Positions 46,601-58,558 of a stretch of 64,000 nucleotides of DNA are shown one piece after another. The position numbers and the translations under genes are program-made. The stretch comes from Anastatus disparis (taxonomy: Eukaryota > Arthropoda > Insecta > Hymenoptera > Eupelmidae), in assembly GCA_017163975.1 (NCBI GenBank), contig JAFFSR010000280.1, positions 1,612,001 to 1,676,000 on the forward strand, given 5' to 3'. The notes under the pieces are model-generated. The model had not been told where the DNA came from. It did no database searches and saw only the letters and a program-made list of their open reading frames with translations. The number at the start of each line of letters is the position of its first letter. Position 1 is the first letter of the stretch.

Positions 46601-49556
46601 AATAGTAAGAAAGTATGAAAGAGAGTACTAAGAATCACCGTTTTTCAAAATTGACATGATTTTGTGTGCGTTCATGCTGCTGTACTTTTAACAAACATGA
46701 CTCTGGTTCAAATTATTAATTCACAATATTTGAAATAGAAAATAAAAATTTACTTTCTCTTCTTTCATAACGGTTATTGTAAATTAGTTGAAGAAATTTC
46801 CAGAATTAATTGTTTAACTTAAATCAGAAGCTCTATTTTAATACGCTTCTTTAAAAATTATGATTACAAAAAAAAATATAAAAGTCCAAGACTTGAATTT
46901 TTTCACGTAGGTTTACTGATGTTTTATTTTTCTCTGCATGTACGCACATCCGTAAATAGAAATATAATAAATGTAATTATTAAAATATACTTCATGCAGC
47001 TCTGGCGCCGCAGGAATCACAGGATCGCTATAGGAATACTTGCACACCTCCAAAGGAGTAAGTTTCATAATCTTCAAAAATATTATTATAAAATTGAATT
47101 AGAGTGTTATATCGTATCTTGAGACGAATGTAGATATATATCGTAATTTCCTTCAAAACGCGTAATCGATATTTCGGTGAATAAAAATGAGAGTAACCGT
47201 GGTGGTATACATTGAAAAAATGTTGTAACCATTTTATGACCATTACTTTGAAATGAATAGTTGAAAATGTCAATTTTTAGGCTATTATTTTAACGAATAT
47301 GAAACGCACATCTTCGATGATTAAAATAATTTAATGTGTAAAATTGTTTGAAACGATTCATTTTTTAATGTTTTTTATTTTTTAAACAAGTTTTATAATT
47401 TGAACGTTAAGGCATAAATTGTAAAGTTTGAAATAGTGAATGAAAAGTATGTATTGAATTAATAGGTTAACTTATTTGTAGATCCTTAAAATGCAGACTT
47501 TACAGACAAAATATTACAATTAGCATTATTTGTTTATAAAGAAAATTTTGGCTCTGCATATTCTACAAAAATTTACAATTTATTAGCCGATATTGACATG
47601 AAAAAAAATTAGTGTTATTAATGGCCATAAATTGTAATATACACGATATTTTATTCAACTTTTGTACTGGGAAATGTGTCGATTGTGATTCAATAAAAAA
47701 ATGTCTCTAATGCTATTGAAAAAAAGTATATGGTAATAAAATGTAGCTACGTATCGTACTGAAATACTCTTATAAAAAATTTTGAAATTTGACAATGAGA
47801 TACAAATTTATTTGAAAAATTACTGAAGTTTCCACCTTTATATTATCTTGCGAAATGCAAATATTTTTAGAAGTGTACACGAATATAAAACGTTTTTTAA
47901 ATGTAAGCGAGATATTACATTTGTCTCATCGAAAGATAAATAATGACACTTAATTTTTAAATAAATATTAATTGTATTTAATTAATTTCAGGGAAGAAAC
48001 AGTTTGGAAAAAATTAAAGAGAGAGTAAGTTGATTTATAATGTAAAAATATTTGAACCTTTTCAATTATGTCATTATTTGTCATTAATTATATAATAGCT
48101 AATATAGAATTATGAAGTATCAGAAATAACCGGGGAGATTATGGCAATTTGATGAGTGTTCAATTATTGTTTTGAAATTGCAAATTACAGTATTTTAAAA
48201 TAATCCACAAACTTGCAGTAAGAGATAAATGGTGATTAATGATTAAAAGGTCTTTAATTAATTATTAAAAATAGTCCAAAATTCGGAAAAAAATTAAAAT
48301 ATATATTTAAAACCTTTCTTTAGTTAATCCACTCGTTTTTACTTTAAAAATTTATTTGTTATGTTAAAAATGTATTAAAGAAAAGCTGCTAAAATCCACT
48401 ATTTAAAAAATATACATTTCTAACGCTTAAAAAAAAATAAAATTTGAAAAGGGCGACAACCTTCCAAATCTTACATAGTAAAATTTTTTGTTGAAGAAGG
48501 TATGTTTATTTTGCAATATAAAAGTAGTATTTTTGTGGAAAAAAAAATTGGCGTTTTGTACAGAAAGCAAACATAATGTTCATAAAAAGTGTTAAATTAT
48601 TTTAAAAACAAGTCTTTAAAATAAATGATTTCTAATAAGAAATGTATTATTCAATACCATAGGTACTATAAAAACATAAATATGATCGATTTTAATCGCA
48701 TATGTTTACACATACATACATATATATTAACGCATATATCTTTTAGCCCTTTTATCAATTATTTGCTAATAAAACACATAATAAAGCTTAAATTGAATAA
48801 TAATTGAAAAATCATAAATGTTTTTTTATAATATACTTAAAAACCATGAAAAAAAGTTGTTCTGATATTAATATTTATGACATTGCGGTTACGCTGGATG
48901 TACAAAACCACAGAATTTAGAAACATTTTATTAAAACAGCTACCGAATAAAGACGAAGAAAGCAATTGAAATAATACTTATTAGTCTTTCAAGTAAAAGA
49001 TTAAAATATTGTGTACATTTCGGTTGAAGTCTCAGTTACTTAAATTCAATAGGGTTAGGTACTTAGACCAATTAGGGTTGAAATTATGTGTAGGAGCATA
49101 ATAAATAATTTTCATATTTTTACAGTTATCCATATGAGCATGTGTACACGGACGCGCAGTTCTACGAGGAAAAGGCGCACAATAATTATAAGGTAAAGAA
49201 ATTATAATTAGTTAAAAATTTTCCGTACACATAAAACATCTTAAATGGCCATTATATTGTTTTAGCAATTGCAAAATGCAAGAGCTCAAATAAGGCGTCT
49301 GAATAATGATGTGAGAAATAAAAACGACAGAATCTTAAACCTCCAAGAGGACTTGTTGAGAGAAAAAGTTAGTATGAAAGATTTATTAAAATTAAACAGT
49401 TTCCTCTTCAATTTGTCACGGAAAAATGATGAAATTGAAGAACGTAAAAATTAATTATGTATTTATTAATGTATACATGTTTTTCAGAATAGGAACTTGT
49501 ATAGAGACGACTACCGTAACAGCTTTAACGAGTATCCATCCAAGCGTCGTTATTAA
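40690..49556 (+). CDS. Nine-exon accessory gene, 214-aa basic Ser/Asn-rich coiled-coil protein with putative SIM
   Basis: Join 40690-40808, 41764-41844, 42482-42553, 46196-46239, 47000-47057, 47992-48024, 49126-49192, 49266-49367, 49488-49556. All introns are GT-AG, seven with GTAAG or GTAAA donors. The nine exons (119, 81, 72, 44, 58, 33, 67, 102 and 69 nt) keep one open frame of 645 nt ending TAA, and AATAAA follows 30 bp later. The ATG has A at -3. No signal peptide is seen. Residues ~35-95 are Ser/Asn/His-rich. QQEEDLIILG (exon 4) fits a SUMO-interacting motif: hydrophobic LIIL after acidic residues. WKKLKR may be a nuclear signal. Exon 8 (QLQNARAQIRRLNND...) is a probable coiled coil. 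The tail is Arg/Tyr-rich (NRNLYRDDYRN...SKRRY). I do not recognise the family. A helper role like that of mudrB in MuDR is only an analogy. Further exons in the 3.6-kb intron 3 cannot be excluded. Confidence 0.75.
41961..45330 (+). repeat. Diverged intronic tandem duplication
   Basis: Sequence from ~41961 to ~43200 recurs at ~43363-45300 with many changes. Paired landmarks: ATGAAAAACAGTATT at 41965 and 43366; TTTTTATTTATTAACAT at ~42189 and ~44488; GATTTGCT with TATAAAATATG-like text at ~42849 and ~44839; GGATTCTCTTTTATTTG near 43155 and its partner near 45250. Copy 2 lacks the segment holding exon 3 (42482-42553) and has about 0.9 kb of extra sequence. Confidence 0.7.
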
Positions 49557-49585
49557 ATAATATGTAATTTTCCTAAGTCAAGTAA

Positions 49586-49591
49586 AATAAA
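49586..49591 (+). promoter_or_regulatory. Polyadenylation signal AATAAA
   Basis: AATAAA lies 30 bp after the stop codon of the nine-exon gene, with a second AATAAA about 12 bp further on. This supports the predicted 3' end. Confidence 0.6.
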
Positions 49592-49599
49592 TACATAAT

Positions 49600-51167
49600 A
49601 AATAATTTATTGTTTATTCTTAATACAGTCAAAAATACGATATATTCACCCTAGTAAAACAAATGAATTATTTTCAGAAAAACATTATGTTTTATTTTAG
49701 ATTACAAAGGTATCAAGCTAATTTTTTTTACTTCAAAGCATCTTATGTTATCTGCTCTTCGGATGTTTCTCAGTTGACAACATAAAATAAATTTAAATCG
49801 AAATTGTTCAACATAATAATAAAAATATTTATAAAAAAAAAAGATGCCTCAAGGGCCCAAGAAAAACTAGTGGTTTTCAAATCTAAAATAAAACATAGAT
49901 CTTTTTCAATCTCAAATAAACATAAGTTATTGTTGAACTTGGCTAACTACCTACTTATATTATTTTTTCGATATATATAAATATATAGATAAATAGACGT
50001 TGACATTATTCTCTAAAAAATGCCGAAAACTTGTAATACTATGTATAAAATAAATAGAAAAACTCTAAATAGAAATATTGCAATTAAAGTTGTTATCGAA
50101 GTAAATTAGCTTTAGCAAGTAATAATGAAATAAAGGATATCGCCGATTAAAAATAATAATTACAAGATTGAATACATACAATAATACCCGAAGAGAATTT
50201 TTCCATAAAAATTACGGTGACGGTCACTGCAATCGATGAACATCATAGAATACTAATAAAAAATAATAAGATATTACCGTAAAAATTTGATGAAATTGTG
50301 TACAAATGTTTTTACGGTGACATCTCGTAATTTTTCATAATATTCTACGATATCTCGATCGTAGTGACCGTCACCGTAATTTATATAGAAAAATTCTCTC
50401 TGTGTAGTATGAAGTGTAAAAAAGGCTTCGTATTTCATGAAGTCATAATGTCGAAAGTTAGGGTGGTTCCTCCATGCAGGTCCGTATGTTGAGGGCGCTT
50501 AGCCAGGGGCCACACTCAATGCATAAATTCTTAGTATTATAAATAAAAAATTCATTCTAAACACTTTATTTATAAAAATTAAGAAAATGTATTCAATATT
50601 TTTAAATAATACTAAAATAAAATGTAATTTTATAAAATTTAATTATTTATACGTTCCAGAACATATTGGAATTCCGGCAACGTTGTGAAATTTGGTTTTT
50701 TATATTATTATTTATTAAATATGGTGAGACTCATATCCTAACTAAAATGTAAGATTTGCTAAAGAAACGAGATGCCTGTATAAATTTTTATTGCACAACA
50801 TTGTGAAGTATTACAGAATCATAATTAAAATTAATTTTTTTCAATTTTTTTTGTAATATTCAATATTTTTTTTTGAGATTCATCAACCTCCTGCTTTTTT
50901 TATATGTTCTAAATCTATGAATTCTGCAGAATTCAATAGTTTTTTATTAATATATGTTCATTTGAAATGATAAAAATATTAAGTTAAAACATGAAATTAA
51001 GGGTTACAATACTAAATTATATTATAAAACACTAAATTTCAAATTCGTTATTTTATATAATTTCATCGATAAATGAGACTGCAATTTAATAAATATAAAA
51101 ATGTAGGTTTTATTTACGAAGTGCTAAATTTTGATAATATTTTGTTCATGTATGTCTCATGGAATAA
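49600..51167. other. Intergenic, contains one MITE
   Basis: AT-rich sequence with the palindrome at 50192-50399 and a short GC-richer patch at 50461-50515 (GAGGGCGCTTAGCCAGGGGC) that does not fold as a tRNA and has no recognised coding content. Confidence 0.5.
50192..50399. mobile_element. ~208-bp palindromic MITE
   Basis: AGAGAATTTTTCC and ATTACGGTGACGGTCACT on the left pair with AGTGACCGTCACCGTAAT and GAAAAATTCTCT on the right. A second inner pair, TATTACCGTAAAAA with TTTTTACGGTGA, lies near the centre. No clear target-site duplication. Confidence 0.75.
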
Positions 51168-51458
51168 CTACCATAAATGAAATAAAAAATACAGAGTGCT
51201 TGCAATAACAAAAGAAGCAATCAATAGAATAAAATTAAATACAAAACAGACTCTCCAATTATTAATACAATAACAACAGTCGCATTTTAAGGGAGTTGGA
51301 TAGATCTCTTGAAGGGCAAGCGGTGCAAAGGATAGTCCTATGCTTATACACGTAAGTTTGATAGCTATGCCAACTTTAAATGAAAAAAATTTCACTTCCT
51401 TCAATACTGAGTCTATCAATGAAATTTCGAAGAAATTATTATCAGATCGATTTTTCTA
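51168..51458 (-). CDS. Possible terminal exon encoding a small two-helix membrane segment
   Basis: On the minus strand, the frame opens after AATAATAG (a possible 3' splice site) near 51458 and runs about 96 codons to TAG at 51168, with no internal ATG start. The peptide has a hydrophobic stretch (VGIAIKLTCISIGLSFAPLA), a short Cys-rich loop (CDCCYC) and a second hydrophobic stretch (FNFILLIASFVIASTLYFLF). Its composition is more protein-like than neighbouring frames. I do not recognise a family and could not find a partner exon. A decayed exon or a chance frame are alternatives. Confidence 0.22.
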
Positions 51459-52141
51459 TTATTAGGAATACAAAGATTTACTTTCGATTGAAGTTAAACT
51501 TAACATTATTTAAGTTAAATAATGTCGCAAATTCAGAGTAAAATATTGCAACGCCGCGCTATGGTCTCTTTTTTTTCAAATCAAATCTTATACCAGTGAC
51601 AAACGACATAACAAATAGACAACTGTGTTATCGTTACTTTTGCAATGTAAAATGTATTAACAATCACTATATTCTCGTTAAGGTGTAATATAAAAATATT
51701 ATGTTATGAGTAATAGCTTCAACAGCTATTTCTTATGATTTCATATGTAACGTTAACGAAAAAGGAAAAATTTATTTAATATATTTACTTAAAAAAATAG
51801 CTGACAGAAAAGGTAAGCTGATAAAAAGTAAAAAAGCATGAAATATTTTTTTGGATGATTTCCAAACATTATTTTATAATAAATTAATATGGTTAAAAAA
51901 ATTTATTTTCAATTATTTTGTTATAAATTATTTAAAAAATAATATAATGATAAATTAATATATATGTTCGTTAAATTCTGTTTATTTCATTTATTTCTGT
52001 CCGTTCAATACAACAAATATACATTCTTAATTCTTTCCTTTTTATATGAAATGTACGCGATTGAAGATTCATAATTCGATAAGTGAGTTTAGATTTTTCA
52101 TATATGAAAGTAACCTACAGAAAAAGTATCCCTAGTAACTT

Positions 52142-52646
52142 TTAAGAGGAGGTCGGGACCATTTGCCGCACTTGGTGGCACTGCATGTGAGAGAATATTA
52201 TAAAATATTTTTAATACACGGATTTACAATTTATTAAGACAATAATATACTTAAAATGTTGACAATAACTCATGTCATATATATGTACAAGATGATAATC
52301 TTGTTTGAAAAGTCAATAATATGTGTATAAAGCGATAAATGGTGCACGTGATAGAGTCGATGTAAACATGTGTAATTTTCTTTAGTAAGACAGAGAAAGT
52401 AATACTATAGAAATATGAATACATATGCTCACACTGCATTTTTCGCTTAATAACAATATTTTAGATTTTTCAAACAAGATTAGCATCAATAATTATTCTA
52501 CATATATGTGGCTAGAGTTATTGACAATATTAGAGGTATATTATCGTTTCATTAAAATGGAAATCGCTGTTTAAAAATTATTTTACATTTTTCTATCACC
52601 TGACCGCAGTGCTCCCATGCGTCAAATTGTTCGACCCGCCTCTTAA
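52142..52646. mobile_element. 505-bp TTAA-flanked non-autonomous element
   Basis: The left end, TTAAGAGGAGGTCGGGACCA followed by TTTGCCGC, matches the reverse complement of the right end, TTCGACCCGCCTCTTAA preceded by GCGTCAAATTG. That gives ~28-bp inverted termini with TTAA at both borders. The GAGGmGG tip is shared with the palindromic element at 38291-38688, so both probably depend on one piggyBac-type transposase that is not in this window. Confidence 0.78.
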
Positions 52647-53129
52647 GAAGCGTGCAATATACAGACGCGTCAGACTTTTGCGCGACGTTGCCATGTTCAA
52701 CAGCTTAACATCAAAATCTTATAAAATTGTTGTTTAATATAAAAATTATCAAAATAATTCGATTGTAAGTCAAGTATTTCTTTTTTGAACTTGATCATAA
52801 ATATTGAAACTTTCGATAACATATTTAGTTTTATTGTTTTTCTTATTTTCAAAGCAGTTATTTAGTATTAATGACAAGATCTCGTATATCACCTATGAAA
52901 AGCTTCTATATAAAGCTTTAATTTTGGTTAAATTTTTGAAATATGCTGCATTCGTAATTGTCCTGGAAATTACACACAATATTTAAGTTTACAGCAATTA
53001 AATGTAATAATATAAGATCTACTCTTATTCTATTAATTTCATTATTCAAGCTCCTTGAATGCATATATTAAAAAGAAGAAATATGAAGAAAAAATTAAAA
53101 GTTAATTAGAAAAATAAGGAAATACCATA
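52647..53129. other. AT-rich spacer, nothing recognised
   Basis: Sequence between the TTAA element and the first recognisable satellite remnant. Only a short hydrophobic frame without support is present. Confidence 0.5.
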
Positions 53130-53820
53130 TTTCGAAATTTTGAATCCCTATATAAGGGCAGTGTATGTCCCTTAAGTGGGCTGTAACTTGCATAAACGTT
53201 GAATTTTATTGTAGAAAACTCATTAAAAAAAGTTATTCCAGGTAAATTAATAAACTCATGAGATACGATTTTTATACATTTTCAATCCTTATATAAAGGT
53301 AGTTTCTGTCTTTAAAATGACCTATAACTTGAATAAACGTCAAATTGTATGGTACAAAACCGAGGCAAATTAATAAAATCGGGAAATACGATTTTTTAAA
53401 ATTTCAAACACTTATATAGAGGTAGTTCCTGTCCCTCAAATAAGCTCAAACTTGGATAAACGTTAAATTTCATTGTAGGAAACCTATAAAAAATAAAAAA
53501 TTGTAGGTGAATTGATAAAATCCGGAGATACGATGTTTTTAAATTTTCTAACCTTATGTAAGGTCTGTTCTTGTCCCACCAATTGACTGTAAATTTATTA
53601 AACATTGTATTTTCAAATAAAAAAAAACATAACAAAGAAAATTTCTAGTAAACTAATAAAATTGAGAGATACGATTTTTTAAAACTTTCTACCCCTCCCT
53701 AGGGGTGTTCCTGTCCCTCAAATAAAAGATTACTTGGAAAAACGTAAAATTTTATTATAGGAAAACCACACAAAGAAGAAAATTTCTGGTACATTAATAA
53801 AATAGCGAGATAGGATTTTT
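53130..53820 (-). repeat. Right satellite array, diverged inner part (~5 units)
   Basis: Reverse-complement copies of the ~141-bp unit, strongly diverged, such as TATAAGGGCAGTGTATGTCCC and TATAGAGGTAGTTCCTGTCCC. Divergence falls towards 53.9 kb. This mirrors the decayed inner part of the left array. Confidence 0.85.
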
Positions 53821-56800
53821 TTACAATTTGCAACCGTTATATAGGGGTAGTTCCTGTTCCTCAAATGGGCTGTAACTTATATAATCATAGTATTTTAATA
53901 TAAAAAATCAATACAAATAAGATAAATCCCGGTAAATTCATAAAATCGCGAGTTATTATTTTTTTTAATTTTCAACCCCTATATAGGGGTAGTTCCTCTT
54001 TCTCAAATGGGCTGTAACTCATATAATCATAGTATTTTAATATAAAAAACCAATACAAATAAGAAAATTCCCGGTAAATTAATAAAATTGCGAGATACGA
54101 TTTTTTTAAGTTTTCAACCCTTATATAGGGGTAGTTCCTGTTCCTGAAATGGGCTGTAACTCATATAATCATAGTATTTTAATATAAAAAATCAATAGAA
54201 AAAAGAAAATTCCCGGTAAATTAATAAAATCGCGAGATACGATTTTTTTAAGTTTTCAACCCTTATATAGGGGTAGTTCCTGTTCCTCAAATGGGCTGTA
54301 ACTTATATAATCATAGTATTTTAATATAAAAAATCAATAGAAAAAAGAAAATTCCCGGTAAATTAATAAAATCGCGAGATACGATTTTTTTAAGTTTTCA
54401 ACCCTTATATAGGGGTAGTTCCTGTTCCTCAAATGGGCTGTAACTTATATAATCATAGTATTTCAATATAAAAATCAATACCAAAAAGAAAATTCCTGGT
54501 AAATTAATAAAATCGCTAGATACGATTTTTTTAAGTTTTCAACCCTTATATAGGGGTAGTTCCTGTTCCTCAAATGGGCTGTAACTTATATAATCATAGT
54601 ATTTTAATATAAAAAATCAATAGAAAAAAGAAAATTCCCGGTAAATTAATAAAATCGCGAGATACGATTTTTTTAAGTTTTCAACCCTTATATAGGGGTA
54701 GTTCCTGTTCCTCAAATGGGCTGTAACTTATATAATCATAGTATTTCAATATAAAAAATCAATACCAAAAAGAAAATTCCTGGTAAATTAATAAAATCGC
54801 TAGATACGATTTTTTTAAGTTTTCAACCCTCATATAGGGGTAGTTCCTGTTCCTCAAATGGGCTGTAACTTATATAATCATAGTATTTTAATATAAAAAA
54901 TCAATACAAATAAGAAAATTCCCGGTAAATTAATAAAATTGCGAGATACGATTTTTTTAAGTTTTCAACCCTTATATAGGGGTAGTTCCTGTTCCTCGAA
55001 TGGGCTGTAACTTATATAATCATAGTATTTTAATATAAAAAATCAATAGAAAAAAGAAAATTCCCGGTAAATTAATAAAATCGCGAGATACGATTTTTTT
55101 AAGTTTTCAACCCTCATATAGGGGTAGTTCCTGTTCCTCAAATGGGCTGTAACTTATATAATCATAGTATTTTAATATAAAAAATCAATACAAATAAGAA
55201 AATTCCCGGTAAATTAATAAAATTGCGAGATACGATTTTTTTAAGTTTTCAACCCTTATATAGGGGTAGTTCCTGTTCCTCAAATGGGCTGTAACTCATA
55301 TAATCATAGTATTTTAATATAAAAAATCAATACAAAAAAGAAAATTCCTGGTAAATTCATAAAATCGCGAGATACGATTTTTTTAAGTTTTCAACCCTTA
55401 TATAGGGGTAGTTCCTGTTCCTCAAATAAGCTGTAACTCATATAATCATAGTATTTTAATATAAAAAATCAATAGAAAAAAGAAAATTCCCGGTAAATTA
55501 ATAAAATCGCGAGATACGATTTTTTTAAGTTTTCAACCCTCATATAGGGGTAGTTCCTGTTCCTCAAATGGGCTGTAACCTATATAATCATAGTATTTTA
55601 ATATAAAAAATCAATAGAAATAAGAAAATTCCCGGTAAATTAATAAAATTGCGAGATACGATTTTTTTAAGTTTTCAACCCTTATATAGGAGTAGTTCCT
55701 GTTCCTCAAATGGGCTGTAACTCATATAATCATAGTATTTTAATATAAAAAATCAATACAAAAAAGAAAATTCCTGGTAAATTCATAAAATCGCGAGATA
55801 CGATTTTTTTAAGTTTTCAACCCTTATATAGGGGTAGTTCCTGTTCCTCAAATGAGCTGTAACTCATATAATCATAGTATTTTAATATAAAAAATCAATA
55901 CAAAAAAGAAAATTTCTGGTAAATTCATAAAATCGCGAGATACGATTTTTTTAAGTTTTCAACCCTTATATAGGGGTAGTTCCTGTTCCTCAAATGGGCT
56001 GTAACTTATATAATCATAGTATTTTAATATAAAAAATCAATACAAATAAGAAAATTCCCGGTAAATTAATAAAATTGCGAGATACGATTTTTTTAAGTTT
56101 TCAACCCTTATATAGGGGTAGTTCCTGTTCCTCAAATGGGCTGTAACTCATATAATCATAGTATTTTAATATAAAAATCAATACAAAAAGAAAATTCCTG
56201 GTAAATTCATAAAATCGCGAGATACGATTTTTTAAGTTTTCAACCCTTATATAGGGGTAGTTCCTATTCCTCAAATGGGCTGTAACTCATATAATCATAG
56301 TATTTTAATATAAAAAATCAATAGAAAAAAGAGAATTCCCGGTAAATTAATTAAATCGCGAGATACGATTTTTTTAAGTTTTCAACCCTTATATAGGGGT
56401 AGTTCCTGTTCCTCAAATGGGCTGTAACTCATATAATCATAGTATTTTTAGATAAAAAATCAATACAAAAAAGAAAATTCCTGGTAAATTCATAAAATCG
56501 CGAGATACGATTTTTTTAAGTTTTCAACCCTTATATAGGGGTAGTTCCTGTTCCTCAAATGTGCTGTAACTCATATAATCATAGTATTTTAATATAAAAA
56601 ATCAATACAAAAAAGAAAATTCCTGGTAAATTCATAAAATCGCGAGATACGATTTTTTTAAGTTTTCAACCCTTATATAGGGGTAGTTCCTGTTCCTCAA
56701 ATGGGCTGTAACCTATATAATCATAGTATTTTAATATAAAAAATCAATACAAATAAGAAAATTCCCGGTAAATTAATAAAATTGCGAGATACGATTTTTT

Positions 56801-58377
56801 TAAGTTTTCAACCCTTATATAGGAGTAGTTCCTGTTCCTCAAATGGGCTGTAACTCATATAATCATAGTATTTTAATATAAAAAATCAATACAAAAAAGA
56901 AAATTCCTGGTAAATTCATAAAATCGCGAGATACGATTTTTTTAAGTTTTCAACCCTTATATAGGGGTAGTTCCTGTTCCTCAAATGAGCTGTAACTCAT
57001 ATAATCATAGTATTTTAATATAAAAAATCAATACAAAAAAGAAAATTTCTGGTTAATTCATAAAATCGCGAGATACGATTTTTTTAAGTTTTCAACCCTT
57101 ATATAGGGGTAGTTCCTGTTCCTCAAATGGGCTGTAACTTATATAATCATAGTATTTTAATATAAAAAATCAATACAAATAAGAAAATTCCCGGTAAATT
57201 AATAAAATTGCGAGATACGATTTTTTTAAGTTTTCAACCCTTATATAGGGGTAGTTCCTGTTCCTCAAATGGGCTGTAACTCATATAATCATAGTATTTT
57301 AATATAAAAAATCAATACAAAAAAGAAAATTCCTGGTAAATTCATAAAATCGCGAGATACGATTTTTTTAAGTTTTCAACCCTTATATAGGGGTAGTTCC
57401 TGTTCCTCGAATGGGCTGTAACCTCTATAATCATAGTATTTCAATATAAAAAATCAATACAAAAAAGAAAATTCCTGGTAAATTCATAAAATCGCGAGAT
57501 ACGATTTTTTTAAGTTTTCAACCCTTATATAGGGGTAGTTCCTGTTCCTCAAATGGGCTGTAACTCATATAATCATAGTATTTTAATATAAAAAATCAAT
57601 AGAAAAAAGAAAATTCCCGGTAAATTAATAAAATCGCGAGATACGATTTTTTTAAGCTTTCAACCCTTATATAGGGGTAGTTCCTGTTCCTCAAATGGGC
57701 TGTAACTCATATAATCATAGTATTTTTAGATAAAAAATCAATACAAAAAAGAAAATTCCTGGTAAATTCATAAAATCGCGAGATACGATTTTTTTAAGTT
57801 TTCAACCCTTATATAGGGGTAGTTCCTGTTCCTCAAATGGGCTGTAACTCATATAATCATAGTATTTTAATATAAAAAATCAATACAAAAAAGAAAATTC
57901 CTGGTAAATTCTAAAAATCGCGAGATACGATTTTTTTAAGTTTTCAACCCTTATATAGGGGTAGTTCCTGTTCCTCGAATGGGCTGTAACTCATATAATC
58001 ATAGTATTTTAATATAAAAAATCAATACAAAAAAGAAAATTCCTGGTAAATTCATAAAATCGCGAGATACGATTTTTTTAAGTTTTCAACCCTTATATAG
58101 GGGTAGTTCCTGTTCCTCAAATGAGCTGTAACTCATATAATCATAGTATTTTAATATAAAAAATCAATAGAAAAAAGAAAATTCCCGGTAAATTAATAAA
58201 ATCGCGAGATACGATTTTCTTAAGTTTTCAACCCTTATATAGGGGTAGTTCCTGTTCCTCAAATGGGCTGTAACCTATATAATCATAGTATTTTAATATA
58301 AAAAACCAATACAAAAAAGAAAATTCCCGGTAAATTAATAAAATCGCGAGATACGATTTTTTTAAGTTTTTAACCCT
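53821..58377 (-). repeat. Right ~141-bp satellite array, homogeneous part (~32 units)
   Basis: The same unit and the same variant types as the left array, in inverted orientation (CCTATATAGGGG in the first units, then CAACCCTTATATAGGGGTAG). A higher-order duplication of about 8 units is visible: GTAACCTATATAATC at ~55575 and ~56711, and ATAGGAGTAGTT at ~55686 and ~56820. The final unit runs into the right terminus. Confidence 0.95.
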
Positions 58378-58558
58378 TATTGCAATTTTTCTCCTGGGGG
58401 AAGTTTGGGGCGTTTAAGAGTCAAACAGGGGTGAATATTGCATAATTTAATGTTTTTTGTCATTTTACAATGGTTTTAGTACGTTACTGCGAGTTATTAT
58501 GATTTTTAAAAAATATCAAAATATCGTTGTTGAACAACGGTGCAAACTTCAAACTCAT
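58378..58558 (-). repeat. Right terminal inverted repeat (unique part)
   Basis: Reverse complement of 329-508 with only a few differences, ending CTTCAAACTCAT at the element border. Holds the counterpart palindrome at 58524-58540. Confidence 0.93.

Larger units (their letters stand above)
329..58558. mobile_element. Giant (~58 kb) Mutator-like DNA transposon
   Basis: The unit is bounded by near-identical inverted termini and a perfect 9-bp target-site duplication, so it behaves as a single insertion of 58,230 bp. Inside the termini are inverted ~141-bp satellite arrays on both sides, a 577-bp tandem array, a 1876-aa transposase-like protein with OTU and Ulp1 protease domains, and a nine-exon accessory gene. 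A 9-bp duplication, a DDE-like core with a C..H motif and a Ulp1 domain are known from Mutator-like (MULE) elements. KDZ elements share some of these traits, so the superfamily is not settled. Most of the interior is non-coding and holds older nested elements. The intact long frame and the matched ends suggest recent activity. That the whole 58 kb moved as one unit is inferred from the boundary evidence. Confidence 0.9.

Noticed and set aside
40690..49556. Aphid bicycle-type effector gene, suggested by many small phase-2 exons
   Set aside because: No signal peptide and no paired Cys-Tyr-Cys motifs; the protein is basic with a coiled coil and nuclear-type signals.
50461..50515. Possible tRNA or structured RNA in a GC-richer patch
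   Set aside because: No cloverleaf arms or A/B box pattern could be drawn.
329..58558. Maverick/Polinton or integrated viral element
   Set aside because: No protein-primed DNA polymerase, retroviral-type integrase, packaging ATPase or capsid-like frame is visible, and the 9-bp duplication with a MULE/KDZ-like core fits a transposon better.
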